In this document: positions 48,815-56,989 of the stretch, one piece after another
Layout: each line of letters begins with the position of its first letter
Position numbering within the stretch: position 1 is the stretch's first letter
Origin: Phoronis australis
Lineage: Eukaryota > Phoronida > Phoronidae
DNA: 64,000 nucleotides
Direction of reading: 5' to 3'
Assembly: GCA_002633005.1 (NCBI GenBank)
Contig: NMRA01000268.1
Span: 1 to 64,000 of the forward strand
Position numbers and translations under genes: made by a program
Notes under the pieces: generated by a model
Database searches by the model: none
Told to the model about the DNA's origin: nothing
What the model saw: the letters and a program-made list of their open reading frames with translations, nothing else

Positions 48815-49126
48815 ATGATCGTCCTCTTTATATTTTTTGTCCACTGGACCGCAAAACGTTGTGATGATATTTGTTCGGAAGAAGCTTTCGATGATAACAG
48901 TTCTAAAGTTACTTCGTTTTTATTAAACAAAATTCCACCTCAAGCCCTTTATTGCATAGCAATACACAACATCGGAACAAACGCATGTACGGCGAAGCGT
49001 CAGCCGCACGAGATCGAATACGCTGACATTCCATTCTTAAAGTTTTATGAGTTTGACGTACCAATTTTCGAACCTTTTCCTCGGTTTGATTCTCTCCTGA
49101 AGCTTTTCAAATCAGGCTTGACATGA
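48815..49126 (+). CDS. Possible small secreted protein (103 codons), unrecognised
   Basis: A 103-codon open frame starts MIVLFIFFVHWTAKRCDD, which resembles a signal peptide, and continues with balanced, protein-like composition (IPPQALYCIAIHNIGTNACT; IFEPFPRFDSLL). It is one of the longer frames in a gene-poor stretch. I do not recognise the family. No promoter or splice site decides the case, and a frame of this length can arise by chance in AT-rich DNA. Treat as hypothetical. Confidence 0.22.
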   Translation: MIVLFIFFVHWTAKRCDDICSEEAFDDNSSKVTSFLLNKIPPQALYCIAIHNIGTNACTAKRQPHEIEYADIPFLKFYEFDVPIFEPFPRFDSLLKLFKSGLT

Positions 49127-49129
49127 ATG

Positions 49130-50690
49130 AGTCAATACCTAACATCTTTATAGCGCTGTTGCACATTGATTGTTTTTTCTCTCAACAGATACAGAACATT
49201 CTTGAGCACAACGAGTGAAGCAATAGAGACAATTGCCACGATTCATTGGTCTTTGTTTCTCGCTTCTGTCACCTTATATCAATCATCAATCCATCAACTA
49301 TATTACCGCAAAAAGCCAGAGGCCCATCGTACAAAAACTACATTTGGATATTTGAGCGCGGAAGAAGTTATCATGGCGCTTGTTGTAAAGTTGAAAAAAA
49401 CATGTTTACAAAGTTGAACACGTTGTTTGCTATCACTTGTTAACATTAGTTTAATGAATTTATATACCGGAGGGTGCTTACAGTAATACATGTCAAAGTG
49501 CCCTATTTCTACGTTCAGTGTATGTATTACGCCCCCTTGACCAACACTAAACGCCGCTAGTGTCGGCCATTTTCAAGCAACCTAGCAATGACACAGATAA
49601 CGAGGCGTCCGCCTCGATTTCAATTAACTTTAACTTCAAGCTTGTGTTAGAAATCGGCGATTTATAGTAAAGTTGCAAAAAGTAATAAGAGAAAAGTGAT
49701 TTTGTTCGTAGTAATTTTTTAATATCAGCTTTGGGCCACCATAAGAAATAGTTCTATAGCGCAAATTTAATTTGTATAAAATTTTGAGAAAAAGTATCAA
49801 ATGATTTGGCATAAAAAGGCTTTTTTCCATTGTCTGTCTGTTTTTTCCGAACACCCCTTCCACTGTTTTCAAAGATGATTAGTTACATCACATGTACTTT
49901 ATAAGCATTAAGTCTGAGGTTTGCACAGAGTGGCAGTAGAAACGACACGTAAATGTCATATATCAAGACAGAGTGTGTACATTACGCTCGAGGAATAGTG
50001 TCGAGGATGAATACCACTTATTGTTTGTTTGCGACGCTTTTTCCGAAATCTGTGTGTAGCATACATGTTCCCGCGTCCTTATTGGCCGACATTATTTGCT
50101 TGAACGACACGTCGGGGCTATTTATTGTATTGGGCTGTAAAGGATTTCTATGGAGAAATATCTTACGCAAGTGAACAGTTGAATCAATTTTTTTTTAAAT
50201 GTGTACTTTTGGAGAATAAATTATACGACATGACAAAGAGACAACACACACTAACAAGTCGTACTGTACAGGACCTACAAAATTTGGTTAACACCGGCTA
50301 GTGGCTCATGAATGGCTTCCTAGAAATGAACAATTATCGTGGACAGTGTTTTAATATAAAATCTCTGCACTGAAGTAGAAAAAACACATGTTCGGTGATC
50401 GGCACCGGAATTGAAAAACGATCGTTTTACTACCAGGCGATCTTGGTTTACGTTGGTCGATTTGTAATAAGACGATGCTAAAGGAATTAAATGTCACTTG
50501 TTTGAAATTACTTATTCATACTTTGCTTACAAACTGGATGTATATTAAATGGGTATCGTACATTGCGTATTTTGAACAACAATTCTATGAACGGGAAGTA
50601 CTAAGTATTCACCTTCTCGGAGGAAGTGAAATGAAACCACATCTTACAGCTATTCAACAGAATGACAAATTATAATTAGTCATTTAAAAA
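49130..50690. other. No supported gene; region upstream of the complete GPCR
   Basis: AT-rich DNA. If the splice acceptor at 50,818 is used, the 5' UTR exon and promoter of the GPCR lie here or further left, but I cannot place them. Confidence 0.4.
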
Positions 50691-50736
50691 GAATGACACG
50701 ATCTGCGACAATGTTTTTTGTTATCGTTGCCATAAC

Positions 50737-50737
<1 letters not shown>

Positions 50738-50784
<47 letters not shown>

Positions 50785-50789
50785 TATAA
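50738..50789 (+). repeat. (ATT)n / (ATC)n microsatellite before a splice acceptor
   Basis: About 17 trinucleotide units of ATT with interspersed ATC. It lies in frame with the GPCR and would encode poly-Ile if translated, but it lies upstream of a good 3' splice site and is most likely intronic. Confidence 0.9.
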
Positions 50790-50792
50790 AGG

Positions 50793-50818
50793 TTTCTACT
50801 TCTCGTTTTCTGTTGCAG
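50793..50818 (+). promoter_or_regulatory. 3' splice site in the 5' UTR of the GPCR
   Basis: TTTCTACTTCTCGTTTTCTG followed by TTGCAG is a strong polypyrimidine tract plus acceptor. It lies 3 bases before the chosen ATG at 50,822, which implies an intron in the 5' UTR and rules out the upstream in-frame ATGs at 50,693 and 50,711. Confidence 0.7.
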
Positions 50819-50821
50819 ACA

Positions 50822-51886
50822 ATGAATTCAACCAACATTTCCGATTTTGAAACCGACGATTACCTTCCGAATGTGGAGAATGTCTCCACTGCGGAGTGGT
50901 ACAAGCATTCCCTCGTGCCATACCCTGCTTTGATCGCCTTCATGAGTTGTGAAATACTTCTGTTCTGTTGCATCTTGTTTGGCAACACGCTGGTTCTTAT
51001 GTCGTACATGAAATTCTATAAAATACGCGACACCAACAGCAATGTATTCATTTTCGCTTTAGCCGTAACGGACACGATGACTGCCGTGTTTAGCATTCCG
51101 TGCAACGTGTTTAAAAAGTACGCACTGCCCCTGTTCTGGAGACACATACCGGTGCAAATCTTGCACAGTTTTCACGGATGTTACTTAACCGTTTTTTTCC
51201 AGGTTTTGCCCTTGGTGTGCGGGTATGCCATGCTTTTTGTTATCGCCTTAGACAGATTCGTATCTATTCGCTACCCATTACGTCACGTCTCCTTGATGAC
51301 TCGACGCGTATGCAGAGCACTCATCATTGGCGGTTTTGCCTATCAGATTGTTTTGTTTGGAATAATTATGTTGTTTAAGGAGGACGGATATGATATCCGA
51401 GTGGAAGTGTGCGTAATTGAAAACATCTTTAAAACCAATCCGTTCAAACGAATTCTTGCCTTAGCGATTTTGACCTATCTTCCTGTGCTGGCTACGTTCG
51501 CTCTACATATCTACGTGCTGTTCTCCGCGTTCCGGCAGACCAGCCGGGTGAGAGCCCTAGAAATTGTCCAAACTGTTGAACAAAAGAAAGAATTCAAAGT
51601 TACTCGTGGAATGTTAAGACTTGTTTTCGTCTTCGCCGTCTGCAACCTTCCCAGCTTGATTTCCAAAGCTGCACAACGAGGAGAAACCAGAAACACCGCC
51701 TGGCTACTTTCCCTTGATTATTTTTTCATTGAGTTGGCATATCTCAATTCGGCTTTGAATCCTCTGCTATATGCCAAGCACGACAAATTGTTCCGTCGGG
51801 CTTTTTTGAAAATTTTGTGCGTATGTGGGCTCAAGGACAACTTCGAAAACCAAATAGCTCCAACTGCAAATACGGAAAATCGATGA
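50822..51886 (+). CDS. Rhodopsin-family GPCR, complete, single coding exon
   Basis: 354 residues with all seven helices. The extracellular N-terminus has NST/NIS/NVS glycosylation sites (residues about 2-24). TM1 contains GNTLVL (about 63-68), TM2 FALAVTD (TD for the usual AD) and TM3 ends in ALDRFVSIRYPL with DRF for DRY. A Cys before TM3 (FHGC) and one in loop 2 (VEVCVIE) can form the conserved disulfide. TM5 carries a Pro (TYLPVLATF). TM6 reads FAVCNLPS, so CNLP replaces CWxP. TM7 has the canonical NSALNPLLYA, followed by a basic helix 8 and the palmitoylation-type CVCG. The first ATG after the splice acceptor is chosen; the larger open frame upstream is a poly-Ile microsatellite. It is a plasma-membrane receptor for a peptide or small molecule; the ligand is unknown. 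ATTAAA at 51,937 may be its polyadenylation signal. Confidence 0.96.
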   Translation: MNSTNISDFETDDYLPNVENVSTAEWYKHSLVPYPALIAFMSCEILLFCCILFGNTLVLMSYMKFYKIRDTNSNVFIFALAVTDTMTAVFSIPCNVFKKYALPLFWRHIPVQILHSFHGCYLTVFFQVLPLVCGYAMLFVIALDRFVSIRYPLRHVSLMTRRVCRALIIGGFAYQIVLFGIIMLFKEDGYDIRVEVCVIENIFKTNPFKRILALAILTYLPVLATFALHIYVLFSAFRQTSRVRALEIVQTVEQKKEFKVTRGMLRLVFVFAVCNLPSLISKAAQRGETRNTAWLLSLDYFFIELAYLNSALNPLLYAKHDKLFRRAFLKILCVCGLKDNFENQIAPTANTENR

Positions 51887-51936
51887 TTTATCCACGTTCC
51901 GTGACCAGAGAAGATAAGTAGAGACGAATACCTTCA

Positions 51937-51942
51937 ATTAAA
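51937..51942 (+). promoter_or_regulatory. Possible polyadenylation signal of the complete GPCR
   Basis: ATTAAA, the common variant signal, 51 bases after the stop codon on the same strand. A tRNA-like element follows at once. Confidence 0.35.
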
Positions 51943-51954
51943 CACAGAAAAATC

Positions 51955-52033
51955 AGGAGCCCCATCTGGGAATCGAAACACAGGTCTCTAGATGGCCGGT
52001 CTAGTGCTCTTACCACTGAGCTACTGAGGACCC
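51955..52033 (-). repeat. tRNA-like remnant / SINE head
   Basis: On the minus strand TAGCTCAGTGGTAAGAGC is an almost perfect box A. CTAGA...TCTAG forms a perfect 5-bp anticodon-type stem around a 7-nt loop holding GGC, though the base at position 33 is C rather than U. GTTTCGATTCCC is a box B with one key change (T for G53). The acceptor stem does not pair. It is therefore a tRNA pseudogene or SINE head, not a working tRNA. Confidence 0.6.
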
Positions 52034-52039
52034 GATATT

Positions 52040-53265
52040 TGTGTAATTACTGTTTAAAGGCAATACCTTGGTCGCGCTGTTCGGTATCGGTAACGCAAGG
52101 CGCTCGTGAGGCACTTGCGGTGACAAAACCTGGCCCACACTCAGAAGGGTACAGTGTGTTCATCCACGTTTTCTCCGAAAATTCATCATCCTACTGAGCA
52201 TCGCCGACCAATTGCTTCATCAGCCGTCACTTGGCTAGCATACTCCAGTAAGTTCCCGAGCTTGCTCAAGAGGTGACTAGTTTTTAATCCTGCGATGATC
52301 TAAACACTTTCTGCGATCGATCTTTTTTAGTTTCTTTGTAGGCCAGGCGCACTTGGTCAACCAGTGATTGAATGAAAAAACTACAGTTTCGAAATTCAAG
52401 ACTGCAAACAACTTTGAATGTTGTAAGCGGCGCCGATTCCAAAACGTACTACTAAAAATGATTTACAGCAGTTAGAAAACACACTGGACCGTAACCTGCG
52501 GAAGTGGAGCAAATGGTCAGTAGTTTCGCAAATGCTGTTCTCGAATGAGGCCATTTGACTTAAACATAGGAAACGTTCGTCGTGCAGAGAACTGTTGGCG
52601 ACTGCATGTGGAGACAGAATAATTTTTAAAGCAACCAGAGCAAAATTGTAACTGATAGCAGACGGGATGAAATGAGTGGAGACTTGAGTGGGAGCGGGTT
52701 TGCAGATCAAATTTTTCTCATACCCTCAAATGTAATGATAGTATAATTACGTCACTGAGAGGACTATTTGTATTGAAAGGGATTTGGAACTCTAAACCTT
52801 TACGTTACCAAGGCTCGCATTTTGCTTATATCTTTAATGTCGACTGCCAGCCTATGGCACCGGATAAAACTCTCTAATGTTTGAAACGAGTCACGTTACT
52901 GAGCCAACACAATGCTTAGTGATTTCATTCACAACTGGATTTGCTTGCTGCCAGTGAGCAACAGTGACTCCACATGGGAGGTAAAGGCAATTCCTCGAAT
53001 ATGGCGGACATTCTTCACAATCATTTCATGTGCAAATCCAGAAAATTACCAAACATGGCAAATGTCACGGAAGTCATACGGAAATGGTCTATTGAATTCA
53101 AATGAACAGACATTGTGCTTTATGCAAAAGGCTCCGATTCCAAAACTGATTGTTTTAAACTGTTCCATTTTGCACGGCGGACCAAAAATTGTGAATACAT
53201 TGGGATCAATCGTGGTTATTTATATCAAACGACGTTTTGCTATGTCAGTGATTTCGTTCACCTGT
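52040..53265. other. No supported gene
   Basis: The 140-codon plus frame at 52,912-53,334 runs into the foldback element and has no recognisable domain; the 104-codon minus frame at 52,396-52,710 likewise. Confidence 0.4.
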
Positions 53266-53267
53266 TT

Positions 53268-53714
53268 CAAACGTCGTAACACCATTCAAGAGTCTATTAA
53301 ATGCAAGCCGTTACATGCTTGCAGCTCAATGTAATACATGTATATTACTACAATACATTATACACTGTAACACTCTTCAACAAGCCCACAATGAGACGGC
53401 CTTTTTTGAGCAACGATAACAAGTGTGAAACCGCAAGACCTAAGAGTTCTGGGATAGCGGTACTTTCCCCTGAGGCTGCCACTTTGTAAATTTGGCGCGA
53501 TGTACAGATTGCCGCTAGTCTCGAAGCTGAATATAAGCCAAAATCTTGGCAACAATAGTAAACATCGACTTGATCCTGGGACGCACTGTAACACGCATGT
53601 AGGACTCGTTGAAGAGTGTTACGTGTATACTGTATTGTAGTATTTATATTACAGTGAGCTGCAAGCATGTAACGGCTTGCATTTAATAGACTCTTAAATG
53701 TTGTTACGGCGTTT
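53268..53714. mobile_element. 447-bp foldback / long-TIR element
   Basis: The left arm 53,268-53,387 (AAACGTCGTAACACCATTC, AAGAGTCTATTAAATGCAAG, CCGTTACATGCTTGCAGCTC, then GTAACACTCTTCAAC) is matched in reverse by the right arm 53,604-53,714 (GTTGAAGAGTGTTAC ... GAGCTGCAAGCATGTAACGG ... GTTACGGCGTTT). The arms are about 115 bp with roughly 85-90% identity by eye. The ~215-bp centre is non-coding. Confidence 0.85.
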
Positions 53715-53719
53715 AGAAC

Positions 53720-55495
53720 GGTTGTGGTTAAATAAGTGTACCATTCTTTTGCTAAATTTCACCGAAAGACAAGGTCACGCCACGCAATTAATCAGAGGTT
53801 GAAAAGAAGTCAAATATCAAGTTTTACTGGCTTACTATATTCACTAAATGTGTAATTTTGCAAGTTTTATGAATATTGGGATAAATACACAGGCTTTAGT
53901 TGACAAGATCCCACATAACCTTAAATCCCAAAATGCTAGTAACGTTTTTTCATATAGTTGACTGTGAAATGGTCTTTCAAACTTCCTCTAATAGATTTAA
54001 CTAATAATAAACATTGGTTTTGGCCACAGTAACAATAGGAAATTGATGAAAACCCAAGCATAATATTTCATTGATGTCTTGATACGTTTTGCATATATCA
54101 TGCTTGTGTGCAGTGGCAGTGTATTCTAATTAAAACGTACGGAACACAAGACCTCGTCATCAATCATTTTTAAACAATCCCTGACAAAAGTACCATCTAG
54201 TAACCTTTACTCAAGAGTTATTGTGATGGAATTTCCTGAAAAAACGCAAAATCCACGATTTTTGAAGTACCCGCGAAGGAAAAACTCTGTAGTCACCACA
54301 GAATTTCTTACCACCCTCCCACTTAAGATAAATGTGCGCATGCGCACAGAATCATTCGACAAGATGGACATTAACGACAGATTATCAGGTGTGGTCGCAC
54401 TCCGAATCAGGAGGAGACAGCACAGTATGAGGCAAGCCAGTGAAGAAAGTGATTCTCCAAAAATAATTCCAAGTGCATTTTTAGAATACAACTGAATACT
54501 AGTCACCATTGTTTTGCTTACATCAAAGATCAAAGTTAATGTTTCCCTATGAAAGAACTTTGCTACAATACATCTGTGTCTTGCCATAACCAATAGGGAG
54601 ACATGCTTTCCCTTGTGAGTGAAAAATCGACGAAGTGATCAGCAGTTGACATATCTTTTTTAATTTGAAACTGAAAGAAAAATGCTTTGACATCAACAGA
54701 AACTCCAAATCTTTACGAACAAACCGTAAAAATACCTGGTGAGCAGGTTGAATTCTGTTTCAGTGGCAGAGAAACACTTTCAATAATCTGTTTTTCGGGT
54801 TCCAGCTCTCTTTAATGTCTTAAACGCGCATTTTAAACACTAGTTGCAACCCAGAAATCTTATAACGGTGCTTTGTATGCCTACTAAACTTCCCACACGG
54901 GTGAGATTGGCTCAATATGACGAATATCTTTATTCAATTGATACTGTAATATGTGTTTAATCATAGATTATAGACAACAGATTCGCAACTCCGGCATTTT
55001 CTTACGTACTAGCTGAACTCTCCTGACCTTTCTGGTACAGTTTCCGGTTAATGTACTTTGACGAGAAATACATGCATCTACTTTACTGTCCAAAACAACG
55101 AAAAAATATTAATTTCGGCCTTGAAACGCTTTTCAAAGTCTTTCAATAGTAGAAGTGTTGGTATTGTGAGTACTTTTGGCAATGCTACTGGTAATTAATT
55201 ACAAACTTCGGTGCCAACTGATTATGTCGTCTGCTTGCCCAATAGCAGCATACACTGTAGTTATCGGACAGTTTGTGATTTATGGTTCACATGGGCCTAC
55301 TGAGAAAACTACGAAAGCATGTTTGTGCACAAATTCCAACATAGGAGTACCTGTGAATGCAAAAGATACTTAGCCTATATAACGTTTTTGGTTTAGAAAA
55401 ATAATTTTGTTCGAATTAAAAAATGCGCCTCTGCAACCATTTGACTAGTTGAACCTTTGCATGTTTATAATTCAACATTCTCAAGAGAGCAGTTC
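53720..55495. other. No well-supported gene
   Basis: Overlapping frames at 54,207-54,593 occur on both strands. The plus reading ends RRRQHSMRQASEESDSP..., which is charged and protein-like but unsupported. A 12-bp palindrome TGCGCATGCGCA lies near 54,335. Confidence 0.35.
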
Positions 55496-55513
55496 TTCTG
55501 GGAAGAGTTGAGT

Positions 55514-55529
55514 GTCCCTTAAAAGGGCC
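55514..55529 (-). terminator. Histone-type 3' stem-loop, imperfect copy
   Basis: On the minus strand CCAAC precedes GGCCCTTTTAAGGGAC: 16 nt, 6-bp stem, 4-nt loop, one mismatch in the stem. A purine-rich AGAAGAACTG about 12 nt further on resembles the histone downstream element that binds U7. Confidence 0.45.
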
Positions 55530-55569
55530 GTTGGTTGTAGTGTGCATGAGCCTTGGTATAGCGTGAAAT

Positions 55570-55585
55570 GGTTCTTAAAAGAACC
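55570..55585 (-). terminator. Histone-type 3' stem-loop, perfect copy
   Basis: On the minus strand GGTTCTTTTAAGAACC has a perfect 6-bp stem and a TTTA loop, preceded by TTCAAC and followed by ATTTC. It fits the metazoan histone consensus GGYYCTTTTHAGRRCC with the usual CAAC-type left flank. It lies 10 nt after the stop codon of the zinc-finger-like frame. Confidence 0.55.
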
Positions 55586-55595
55586 GTTGAATAAT

Positions 55596-55804
55596 TCAAC
55601 ATAAATCACACAGTATACCGTGCTCACTCAAGTACTGAAGGTCCTCTTCATTCAAGTTTTCATCTGGGAAGGTTAGATGAAAACAGAGGAGATGACAATA
55701 TCGATGACAGTTGTAACACCTTAGATAGATATTACCGTTCACCAACGTTGTCACGAACCCTGCCTCGTTGAGTTCTTGTTCCTGTATCCACAAATAATCC
55801 TGAA
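55596..55804 (-). CDS. Terminal exon of a Cys/His-rich (PHD-like) protein, unrecognised
   Basis: On the minus strand a strong 3' splice site (GTCTGTCATTTTTCCCTACAG, ending at 55,805) opens a 209-base frame of about 69 codons, ending at a TGA (55,598-55,596). It contains CYNCHRYCHLLCFH and, at the extreme C-terminus, ILCDLC. Cys-x2-Cys, His, Cys and a final Cys-x2-Cys are the layout of a cross-brace zinc finger (PHD/RING-like), here with the final pair two residues from the end. The preceding intron or frame also contains CVVCH in a different phase, so the true upstream join is uncertain. The upstream exon was not found. A degraded transposon protein is an alternative. Two histone-type stem-loops lie immediately downstream. 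Confidence 0.4.
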
Positions 55805-56405
55805 CTGTAGGGAAAAATGACAGACAACACATCGAATCAAATTTCGAAAATCATCGCCTTCGTACGATTCCGTGTTGCTGTCACCAGACATGTTCTTCTC
55901 CAACATCCATGTAGAAAATCGACGTTGCAAGTGATGGAAACTTGTCTACGTTCTCGTCCTTTGTTTCTAACCTTTAACTCATTTTTAATAAAGGGGCGTC
56001 CTGTTTTTGTCTCATGTTGATAGTGCATAACTTTTGGTTTTACAATGTATTAATCGTGTTAAATACATATATATGAACTGGCCTCATTGAGATGCACAAC
56101 AAATAAATTAATTATAACACATTAAAATTTTGAAAATATAAAGAGCAGTAACAGACTCCCTAAAAATCAGGCTTGTTTTCGAAAGGTTTGCGCCATTGGG
56201 GATCTGATTGGTTCAATCGCTTGCGGCGGGAAAATAATAGACCCAGTTATTGTGCGCGTGTGCACTGTAGCAATGCTTTGCATCTTATTTTTATTTGTAT
56301 AATCTGTTGATACAGAAAGTTTCCTTATATATGACCATCCTGATTTGACCGCGACTTGAGCTTCTTGAGTTCTACCATATTGGGGCTGTCAGAGGGACTC
56401 GCGTG

Positions 56406-56544
56406 CATGTGCGCAACCAGCCTTCAAAATGGGGGCTCGAATTCCTGACGTTATGGAGCTTTTGCTAACAAAAGAAAGGGCCTACTAAAAATACAAAAAA
56501 AACGGGAGCACCACTGTGAATTGCCCCCCCGGGTGCGCGCATGA
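56406..56544. mobile_element. TIR element 'CATGCGCGCACCC', copy 2
   Basis: The left end CATGTGCGCAACC is slightly decayed; the right end is GGGTGCGCGCATGA. CGTG is duplicated on both sides (56,402-56,405 and 56,545-56,548). The interior carries CTCGAATTCCTGACGTTATG and CACCACTGTGAATTG as in copy 1. Confidence 0.8.
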
Positions 56545-56823
56545 CGTGGTGCTTACTCGCATGAGTTTCATTTTAGCGGCTATTACCAATTGTGTAGGTG
56601 AAATAAATTAACAAAGTGGATGATTATCATCACCGGTATTTCATCATTAGTATTTTTATCGGGTTCCCAAGTTTTCCGAGGCTAGGGGTTGTCACATTTT
56701 GTAAGGTAGACGTGTTTCAGTGAACTTCCATGTTTGTGGCTTTATTTATACCTGACCAAACTTTAAAAAAGAAGCCCGCGTTTAAACCAGGAGCTGCATT
56801 GGGTGCAATTTGTGTAGACGTTT

Positions 56824-56980
56824 CATGCGCGCACCCAACCTCTAATTTCGGGGGGCTCGAATGTCTCGCAAAGTGGACCTTTTGCTAACAAAAAGCGTGA
56901 GAACTAAAATAAAGAAAACGGGGCACTGTGGTGGACTTTCGTCTCTTTCTCTCGGACTTTTTCCCTGGGTGCGCGCATGA
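56824..56980. mobile_element. TIR element 'CATGCGCGCACCC', copy 3
   Basis: The ends CATGCGCGCACCCA and TGGGTGCGCGCATGA are perfect inverse repeats over 14 bases. GTTT is duplicated (56,820-56,823 and 56,981-56,984). The interior shares GTGGACCTTTTGCTAACAAA with copy 2. It is only 280 bp from copy 2, in the same orientation. Confidence 0.85.
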
Positions 56981-56989
56981 GTTTGTCTG

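Noticed and set aside
51955-52033. Functional tRNA gene on the minus strand
   Set aside because: Good box A and anticodon stem, but C at position 33, a damaged box B and no acceptor pairing.
52912-53334. 140-codon plus-strand open frame
   Set aside because: No domain or signal recognised, and its last quarter lies in the arm of the foldback element.
54207-54593. 128-codon minus frame and 90-codon plus frame
   Set aside because: They overlap on opposite strands, no splice site or family supports either.
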